Positions 56,186 to 64,000 of a stretch of 64,000 nt of DNA are shown here, in pieces (within the stretch, counting starts at the first letter, position 1; each line of letters begins with the position of its first letter). The stretch is from Microvelia longipes (taxonomy: Eukaryota > Arthropoda > Insecta > Hemiptera > Veliidae). The DNA lies in contig JACMZG010000047.1 of assembly GCA_018340805.1 (NCBI GenBank), positions 129,751 through 193,750 on the forward strand. The letters are read 5' to 3'. The notes beneath the pieces are model-generated. The model was given only the letters and a program-made list of their open reading frames with translations. It did no database searches and was not told the origin of the DNA. Position numbers and translations under genes: made by a program.

Positions 56186-56611
56186 ACAAATAGGTTTTAG
56201 TTAAGTAAAAACTTTAAGTATTTATTCTATTTTAGATAATTTGGTTGGTAATCATCTAAGAATGGTACTTGTATAGTATGATATAATGACATCGACTGAT
56301 AACATGAAAGCCTGGTTGACTTAAATAGGGGTGCCACCTTAACTACCAAACATTTTTTTACAGGTGACATTAAGTCCATTAATGATGGAAGTCCATAAAA
56401 ACATAATTTTTAAGCACGACAAACTTACAAAAGTAACCTGTCATTGCCTAGGCTTTAATTCTACTAGAACTAACTAAGACCATGTCGTCTAACTGGTCAT
56501 ATGGTGTCGTCTAACTATATCATATTTATCGTAATCTTCAGAGTATAAAAATAAATAAACCAAGGTTTACATTTGCAGGTGAACCGTGCAAATTGTTAAT
56601 GATAGAACTAA

Positions 56612-57003
56612 AAAATGGGTACAGGGTATATCGGAACTTTCCTCTACCACATCGGATTCGGTACACAAAATTTTCACTTTTTATGAATTTTAAAATTTTT
56701 TGCTCAGTCATTGTGTCGTTATTGGTATGTTATAAATAATATTTTCTAGATGGCAAAACTAGACATAAACATGATTTTTGTTCCAAGTTTTAACTCTGAA
56801 GCTTAAATACACTAGGAGCTACGATGATAACGCACACACACACATATACATATATAAACAGAAAAAATTGTGAAACTACTCAGGAGGTCTTAAAGAACCT
56901 TAAGAATTAACCTAAAACGGTTAATTCATGTGAAATCCTGGTTTTGGATTTTTAGCAAAAAAACAATTCTTTTCTATACTCCTACGGTGTATAGGAAAGT
57001 AAA
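56612..57003 (-). mobile_element. Family D copy inside G2
   Basis: AAAAATGGGTACAGGGTATA, CCACATCGGATTCGG, GGAGCTACGATGATAACGCA, ending at the hairpin CTATACTCCTACGGTGTATAG. Confidence 0.8.
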
Positions 57004-57149
57004 AATTAATGAGGAAAAGTAAAAAACAGCTAATTATTAAACAAAATTAGTAGATGGACTAATTATTAAAGCCTTTTCTATGTTACCTAATATTATCATA
57101 TGAAAGTTTTGCCAACTTTGTTAAATCAAATTGTTATTTGTTATAATAT

Positions 57150-57321
57150 AATACACGGTTGTAAGCAGTTGACAGCGTAGAAAATAATGTTGAGGGAGCC
57201 AATGAGGTTAATCCTGGATGTTTAAATCCACTATCACAATTTTATATTAGACCAACCTTATTAGTTCCACAAGACTATTTTCCCTCACTGTCAACTGATT
57301 ATAACCATATGCAATACTTTA
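57150..57321. mobile_element. Family C palindromic MITE, copy 4
   Basis: ACACGGTTGTAAGCAGTTGA ... GAGGGAGCCAATGAGGTTAA ... TCACTGTCAACTGATTATAA. Confidence 0.88.
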
Positions 57322-57842
57322 GGTTGACAGCATTAGATAAGACCTTCAGGCTTCCTGTTATCAAGTTGTGTTTCTTCTATACATAGTATTATGATAAGAT
57401 TTTAGATAATTTGGTTAGTAATGCAATTCTAGAAGGCTGTTATTACCTCAACAGCTTAATTAGATGAACATTGAAGGTTATTTTTAACGGAAATCATTTG
57501 ATTAGATCAATAAAAAATGGGGTAACATTTAATAGATAATATCTTTTAGTAAAATTTTATAATTTTTGTTAGTTTTTATTTCAATTAAAGAAAATATTAT
57601 TATCTGACTTTGATACTCAATTTTATTTTAGTATTAATTATTGTTGTTTTGTTTGTTATTATTGTGTCACATTTTATTTATTATTGAAATATATTAATTT
57701 AATAATTTTTAACTTGTAAAAATAAGTCATATGGAAGATAGAATACTGTCTTGGATTATCATGAAACTTAATACATTTATTAGTAACTAAATAGTTAGAA
57801 CTAAGCTTAATAAGTTATTAAACTGAATCAGTTTATCTATTA

Positions 57843-57845
<3 letters not shown>

Positions 57846-57880
<35 letters not shown>

Positions 57881-57885
57881 ATATA

Positions 57886-57924
<39 letters not shown>
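57846..57924. repeat. (TA)n tract, left arm
   Basis: Interrupted TA repeats, mirrored at 59325-59398. Confidence 0.97.
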
Positions 57925-57925
<1 letters not shown>

Positions 57926-58560
57926 TTTAAAAAAATTACTATCCCTCAAAATGTTATCATAATTGGCTGAAATTTAAAAATTTCATATTCTGCTAAAAGT
58001 AGATAGTCATATGGTTTTATTGTTTATCATACATCACTTGATGTGAACAATTTACAATTTGACTAATAATAATGACTCGGAGTATTTTAATAATTTTCTA
58101 TGCCTAACGACAATATTGCAGTAGGAAGTATATCAGGATTGCCAACATATTTTATTAGTTTCCTGGTTCTGAACTTGGAAAACACTGAATCAAGATTTCT
58201 GCTTGTGTAAAATAAAAATAAAGGAGTGCATTCTGTGCATTTCCTCCATGAATTAATGAGGGGAACCAATTAGAGCCCAGAGTTTCCTGCAGTCCCTGCA
58301 TGAATACTTTATATACACTATGATATAAAGCGAAATCCATGTGACGGCCCGGAGGCCACAGAGTGGGCGGCAATTAATTTCTCAAGATGGACAAAGTCAG
58401 TCTTAATTTTCATATGACTTAAAACTTTATTATATAAAATTGTTTTTTATTTGATTTTCTATGATGTAAATAAAAACGGTATTATTTAGGCAAAAGACTT
58501 GATATTATTGTAAAAAATCTAATTAAACTAATAACTTTAAACTTTGTTTAAATCATCAGT

Positions 58561-58671
58561 TAAACTTTAAATTAACTTTTACATGGTTTAAATTATACAA
58601 TTTATACATTAATAATTTGTGATGTGACTGATATACAAGGTGTTTTTGCGTAGGGAAGGGAATGTGAGCTA
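58561..58671. other. Unique spacer at centre of inverted duplication
   Basis: About 111 bp not repeated in either arm (TAAACTTTAAATTAACTTTT ... GGTGTTTTTGCGTAGGGAAG). The right half is noticeably GC-richer than the arms beside it. Confidence 0.85.
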
Positions 58672-59323
58672 ACTGATGATTTAAACAAAGTTTAACTTCA
58701 TAGTTTATATTAGATTTTACAATAATATCAAGTCTTTCCTAAATAATACCGTTTGTATTTTACATCATAGAAAATCAAATTAAAAACATTTTATTTATAA
58801 TTTTAAAAAAAGTTTTTAAGTCATATGAAAAATTAAGACTGACTTTTAGTCCATCTTGAGAAATTTAATTGCCGTCTCCCACTCTTGTGGCCTCCGGGCC
58901 GTCACATGGATTTCGCTTATATCATAGTTATATAAAGTATTCAATGCAGGGACTGCAGAAATCCTTCTGGGGCTCTAAGTGGTTCCCGTCAATTATTCAT
59001 GGAGGGAAATGCACAGAATGCGCACTCCTTTATTTTTATTTTAACAGGCAGAAATCTGATTCAGTGTTCCAAAAGTTCAGAAACCAGGAAACTATAAAAA
59101 TATGTTGCCAATCCTGATATTACTTTCCTACTCAAATATGTCGAGGCATAAGAAAATATTAAATACTCCGATATTATTATTTTAGTCAAAATTGTAAATT
59201 GTTTCACATAATTATGTATGATAACAATAAAAACCATATGACTATCTACTTTTAGCAGAAATATGAATTTTAATTTCAGACCAATATTGATAACATTTTG
59301 AGGGATAGTAAATTTTTTTAAAG

Positions 59324-59324
<1 letters not shown>

Positions 59325-59398
<74 letters not shown>
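59325..59398. repeat. (TA)n tract, right arm
   Basis: Mirror of 57846-57924. Confidence 0.97.
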
Positions 59399-59937
59399 CA
59401 CTAAATAGATAAACTGCATTCAGTTAATAACTTATTAAGCTTAGTTCTAACTATTTAGTTACTAATAATGTATTAAGTTTCATTGATAATCCAAGGACAA
59501 GTATTCTATCTCCATATGACTTATTTTTACAAGTTAAAAATTATAAATATAATATATTTCAATAATAAAATTAAAATGTGGACAATAATAACAAACAAAA
59601 ACAACAAATAATTAATACTAAAAATTAAAATTTGAGTATCAAGGTCAGATAATAATATTTTCTTTAATTGAAATAAAAAAACTTAAAACAAAAAATTATA
59701 AATTTTACTAAAAGATATTAACTATAAATGTTACCCCATTTTTTATTGATCATATCAATGATTTCCGTTAAAAAATAACCTTCAATGTTCATCTAATTAA
59801 AGCTGTTGAGTAATAACAGCCTTCTAGAATTGCATTACTAACAAATTAATCTAAAATCTTACATCAATACTATGTATAGAAGAAAAAACACAACTGTAAC
59901 AGGAAAGCCTTGAAGGTCTATCTAATGCTTGTAACCT

Positions 59938-60110
59938 TAAAGTATTGCATATGGTTATAATCAGTTACAGGTGAGGGAAATAGTCTTGTGGAACTAATAA
60001 GGTTGTCAATATAAAATTGTGATAGTGGATTAACAATCCAGGATTAACCTCATTGGCTCCCTCACATTATTTTCCTACGCTGTCAACTGCTTACAACCGT
60101 GTATAATGTA
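59938..60110. mobile_element. Family C MITE, mirror copy
   Basis: TATGGTTATAATCAGTTACA ... CCTCATTGGCTCCCTCACAT ... CGCTGTCAACTGCTTACAAC; the reverse of 57150-57321. Confidence 0.85.
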
Positions 60111-60235
60111 AACAAAATAACATTTGATTTAACAAAGTTGGGCAAAACTTTATATGATAATATTAGGAACATAGAAAAGGCTTAATAATTAAGTCCATCT
60201 ACTAATTTTGATTTTAATAATTAGAAAATGTTTTT

Positions 60236-60663
60236 TACTTTTCCTCATTATTTTTACTTTTCCTATACACCGTAGGAGTATAGGAAAAAGGAACTGTTTT
60301 TTTTTGCCTAAAAAATCCAAAACCAGGGATTTCACATGAATAACCTTTAGGTTAATTCTTAAGGTTCTTTTAAGACCTCCTGATAGTTTTCACAAATTTT
60401 TTCTGTTTATATATGTATAAGGTGAATGTGTGCGTTATCATCGTGCTTCCTAGTGGTATTAAGCTTCAGAGTTAAAACTTGGAACAAAAAATCTCAAATG
60501 TTTTATGTCTAGTTTTGCCATCTAGAAAAATATGATTATAACATACTCAATAACCGACACAATGACTGAGCAAAAATTTTTAAAAATTTCATAATAAAGT
60601 GGAAAATTTGTGTACGAATCCGATGTGTAGAGGAAAAGTTCCGATATACCCTTGTACCCATCT
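60236..60663 (+). mobile_element. Family D, mirror copy
   Basis: Starts at the hairpin CTATACACCGTAGGAGTATAG and ends AAGTTCCGATATACCCTTGTACCC; the reverse of 56612-57003 with small indels. Confidence 0.8.
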
Positions 60664-61098
60664 TTTTAGTTCATCATTAACAATTTGCACGGTTCAACCT
60701 GGCAATGTAAACCTGGTTTATTATATTTATACTCTGAAGATTACGATAAATATGATATTAGTTAGACGACACCATATGACCAGTTAGACGACTATGGTCT
60801 TAGTTAGTTCTAGTAGAATTAAAGCCTAGGCAATGACAGGTTACTTTTGTAAGTTTGTCGTGCCCTTAAAAATATGTTTTTATGGACTTCCATCATTAAT
60901 GGACTTAATGTCACCTGTAAAAAAATGTTTGGTATATTAAGGTGGCACCCCGTATTAAGTCAACCAGGCTTTTATGTTTATCAGTTGATGTCAATATATC
61001 ATACTATAACAAGTACCATTCTTAGAATGATTACCAACCAAATTATCTTAAATAAAAATAAATATTTAAAGTTTTTACCTTAACTAAAACCTATTTGC

Positions 61099-61192
61099 TT
61101 AAACAACGAGTCCCATCCTGTGAACTTTAGCTGAAAGGAATTGTGCTAGGATAAAAACAAGAGCGTTTCGGACAGCTCTCTAAATCTAATTC
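61099..61192 (-). pseudogene. Reverse copy of syntrophin exon 7
   Basis: 94 nt against 93 in the original. On the minus strand the CAG acceptor and the first codons (ELDLESCPK) and last bases are kept, but inserted and changed bases after PK shift the frame. Confidence 0.93.
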
Positions 61193-61504
61193 CTGTATTA
61201 AAACAGAATATCAATACATGTTATACACTTAGTATACATAATATAATAAGATTCAAGATTTAAAAATTAAAAGCACTCAAACAGTCTGGGACAGTGGTTA
61301 TCTGTATCCTTGGTGAGGAGGACTGAGCCTCTTTGAGCACGTAATACATGTAAATTTAAAGGGCAAGGCAGTGCCTCACACCTTAATGAGGCAACCTGGC
61401 ACCAAAATATAAAAAAATAAAGTAATAATAAAAATTATATAAAAATAAAAAATAAAAATGACATATCATTTATACTACCAAGTTTTGCCATGGTAAAAAC
61501 ATGA

Positions 61505-62668
61505 ATAGTTAACACAATATTAATTGTGCGAAAGACACTAGGAAATGTAACAAGCAAATGCAATGCTACTTTAACCGTGGGGCTTTGGGTGAAACTCACA
61601 CCGGATGGCCAGTCCGGAAACCCCACAGAAAAAGGGGATCCCCTTTGACTAGGGAATCCTGGCTAATTAAGTCTTGAAAGATATCAGGGGTTATCACTTT
61701 CCTATACACTGCTTGACAACTCACTCTCTTCGATTACTCTCTCTCGATTGGTCTCCGAGCTAGCTTAAATAGCCAAGGGTGGTAACCCCTTCCAGAAGAC
61801 CAATCATATCGGCACGTCTGTGTGCTCTGAAACATAATCTAATTGACATGTTAAATTTCCACGGCACTCAACACTCATTCCACACTGACATAACAACGCA
61901 TTCATTTAAGGTTTTTCAAGGTTAAAAGAACATGTTAATTAAAAAACATCTGCCTGATGTTATCTCATAGAGCATAATCTATTTGGACATGTCAATTCAC
62001 GGGTTTCACTCACACTCATCACCCTTGACATAAAACGCATTCATTTACAGGCTTTTCAAGGTTAAAAAGAACATGTTAATTAAAAACATCTGCCGCATGT
62101 TATCTCGACCCTGAGATTGCCCCAACTCAGGATTGATCTCATCCCAAACTCAGAAATGGATCTATCTTCAAATATGTTTGTGTTTCAAACTCGAATACAA
62201 AACTTAATAAACAAGCTTAACAATTGCCCGATGTTATAGCTAAAATCTGACAAAACTGTCCACATTCGAATTCATCATCATTGATGGCTCGACATAAAGT
62301 CATGTCCTTAACACTATTTTGTTACTGTCTAACTCATCACAGCGCTGACAATCATTTAATACTACCGAGTATCAAGGTAAATTACTTCACATTATAATTT
62401 TGAATGATGGAACAGGTTCCCAGATGTAGCATTGTTTTTTGCTTGTACATTTTCCTAGGTGTCTCCCAATATTTCATATTGTATTAACTATTCATGTTTG
62501 CAAAAATTCGGTAGTATTAAATTTGACGTGAAAAAACCGAGTGGACATGGACATTATGTCAAGCCTTATTATGATGACGAATGTCAAATGATGGAACAGT
62601 TCCCAGATGTAGCATTACTTTTTGCTTTACATTTCTAGGTGTCTCTCGCACAATTATACTGTGTCTAT
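61505..62668. mobile_element. Family H, mirror copy
   Basis: Reverse of 54655-55830, including both copies of the 140-bp tandem duplication (around 61855-61970 and 61975-62110). Confidence 0.72.
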
Positions 62669-62911
62669 ATGACAACCAAACAGAGATAGCAACTGGACTG
62701 TATGTAAATGACAAAACATCAGATGTCTTAAAACTACCTGATTCGGATGAAATCTCAGTTTGGGATTTTTTAGCGCCATTAACTATACTTTTCCTATTGT
62801 ATAAATGAAGGAAAAGTATAAACAAATATCATCCGCATTTCATTTTCCCGCCATCAGAATTGCCAACCTAACAACTATTCATTCTGAATGTGGACTGGAG
62901 AATTAACTTAC

Positions 62912-63085
62912 GTTTCAGGTGATCTTGTCCAAAATCTAACCAGATTAATCTATGCGAATCGTCAGCACTGGCCCTTAAGCTGCTCGAAGCTGTACTGCCA
63001 TACAGGACCAAGACGAGGAAGTGAGTTGAAGCCTTTTCTCATAGTGCAGGAGACAGTATTGCATGTTCTCCTTTGTACACACACC
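62912..63085 (-). pseudogene. Reverse copy of syntrophin exon 6
   Basis: 174 nt against 173. The splice sites (TTGGCAG before, GTAAGT after) persist, but indels break the frame in several places, for example ATCACCTGAAAC for ATCAACCTGAAATT. Confidence 0.93.
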
Positions 63086-63577
63086 CTGCCAAAAACAAAT
63101 ACATAAAGTATTAAACAACTATAAACACAATAACAACTATAAAACAATTACTAAACAAACTATAAACTCTATCAACATTTATTACAACTATAATTTATCA
63201 AATAATAACGGAGATATAATTATATAAAGTAAACAATTAGAAATATTTATTACTTTAAAAACACATAGTCTAGGTTCAAGCAGTATTGCTTTTTGGAGAC
63301 ACAGAAAAGGAGCAGGTGCGTATTATAAATTACTACATATGGTTGTTAAAAAATAAATTTGTTCTAAACAAGAATTAAAAACAGTAACCATAATAAAAAA
63401 TTGTAAAATGTATTTTATTCTATTATTGTTAATGTAATCATTTTATAAAATAAATAATTATTATTATTATTATTAAACCCTTAAACTGATAGAGAACTTT
63501 CAGGAGAGGCAGAATATGTTTGTTAAGCTCAAATTCTCCAGAACTTTTTTTGTAAAAATTTCCCCTTTAATTTGTAA

Positions 63578-63655
63578 TTTTGTCTCGGTGATCATGCACC
63601 GGGAAGTGCAGTGTTCGCAACCAGGCAATGCTCTAGATTATATGAATCTATATTT
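63578..63655 (+). mobile_element. SINE head fragment, mirror copy
   Basis: CTCGGTGATCATGCACCGGG, AAGTGCAGTGTTCGCAACCA; the reverse of 53686-53757. Confidence 0.62.
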
Positions 63656-63744
63656 ATTACTAAAACAATTTTGAAATTATATTGATTACTAGCCTGATTC
63701 TACTGATGATTTACCTGTAAACAGAACCTAATAATAGAAATTTA

Positions 63745-64000
63745 AAAAAATTGCGGTATGAGAACTCAGAAATGTTCCCACTACATCTGATTTGCTTTGC
63801 CTCAATCCCACAACTTTGTAACTTGCTTTTGCGTGTGCTCAATAATACAGCACGTCTCCGGGACTCGCTATACTTTATCTGACAGTACAAATATATAATG
63901 TTAATCCAACACATACAGACAAGACAATTTTGTAAAACACTCAGAACCTCTTAAAACACCTGAAAATGGGATAATTCAGGTGAAATCTCGGCCCTTAAAT
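63745..64000 (-). mobile_element. Family D, mirror copy at window end
   Basis: Reverse of 53340-53575; runs off the window. Confidence 0.7.

Larger units (their letters stand above)
56292..57373. mobile_element. Foldback element G2 with nested D and C insertions
   Basis: Ends CGACTGATAACATGAAAGCC and GGCTTCCTGTTATCAAG, with internal CATTAATGATGG as in G1. Inside are a family D copy (56612-57003, minus) and a family C MITE (57150-57321). The order implies G first, D and C later. Confidence 0.72.
53344..58560. repeat. Left arm of ~5.3 kb inverted duplication
   Basis: Includes syntrophin intron 5 (part), exons 6 and 7 and downstream DNA. Every segment reappears in reverse order and complement between 58672 and the window end. 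Anchor pairs: 53347 with 63998, exon 6 with 62912-63085, exon 7 with 61099-61192, TA tract 57846 with 59325, and 58541-58560 with 58672-58691. Confidence 0.95.
58672..64000. repeat. Right arm of ~5.3 kb inverted duplication
   Basis: Reverse complement of 53344-58560 with scattered substitutions and many one-base indels, about evenly in former exons, introns and repeats. It reaches the window end, so the true arm may be longer. It contains mirror copies of TA (59325-59398), C (59938-60110), D (60236-60663), G, H (61505-62668), SINE (63578-63655) and D (63745-64000). Confidence 0.95.

Noticed and set aside
58087..59117. Paired frames reading similar sequences on opposite strands
   Set aside because: They are mirror reads of the inverted duplication (58087-58373 minus, 58869-59117 plus), with no coding support.

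Overview
The window is animal nuclear DNA, almost certainly from an insect. Genes are split by GT-AG introns, the intergenic DNA is very AT-rich and full of short foldback elements, and the proteins resemble insect orthologues. I cannot name the species.

Five protein genes can be supported. (1) HDAC1/Rpd3 (+, 611-8802): nine exons covering most of a class I histone deacetylase; the 5' exons lie before the window. (2) A three-exon gene (+, 15076-20289) encodes a THAP zinc finger fused to a remnant of a DDE transposase whose catalytic residues look lost. It reads as a host gene domesticated from a transposon and is the most unusual gene here. (3) TSSC4 (-, 26640-27299), a U5 snRNP assembly factor, has a single coding exon. 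(4) NAA60 (-, 41745-46216), the Golgi-type N-terminal acetyltransferase, has five coding exons including a 14-nt first exon; its stop codon appears to lie in a transposon end. (5) A beta/alpha-type syntrophin (+, 48258-56185) has seven exons and the full PH-PDZ-PH-SU layout. NAA60 and syntrophin are divergent, about 2 kb apart.

The rest is repeats. I built families by comparing the sequence with itself: a tRNA-derived SINE; a ~400 bp TA-flanked MITE; a ~165 bp palindromic MITE (family C); a ~0.7 kb TA-flanked foldback element (family E); a ~0.3-0.8 kb dispersed element with a hairpin end (family D); larger foldbacks (families G, H, I, J); decayed I/Jockey-like LINE 3' ends with RNase H; and several minisatellites and long TA tracts.

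The last 10.7 kb is one giant imperfect inverted repeat. Bases 53344-58560 recur in reverse from 58672 to the end of the window, carrying frameshifted copies of the last two syntrophin exons. Differences between the arms are rich in one-base indels in coding and non-coding DNA alike. That fits either a foldback long-read assembly artefact or a real, decaying inverted duplication; the sequence alone does not decide.
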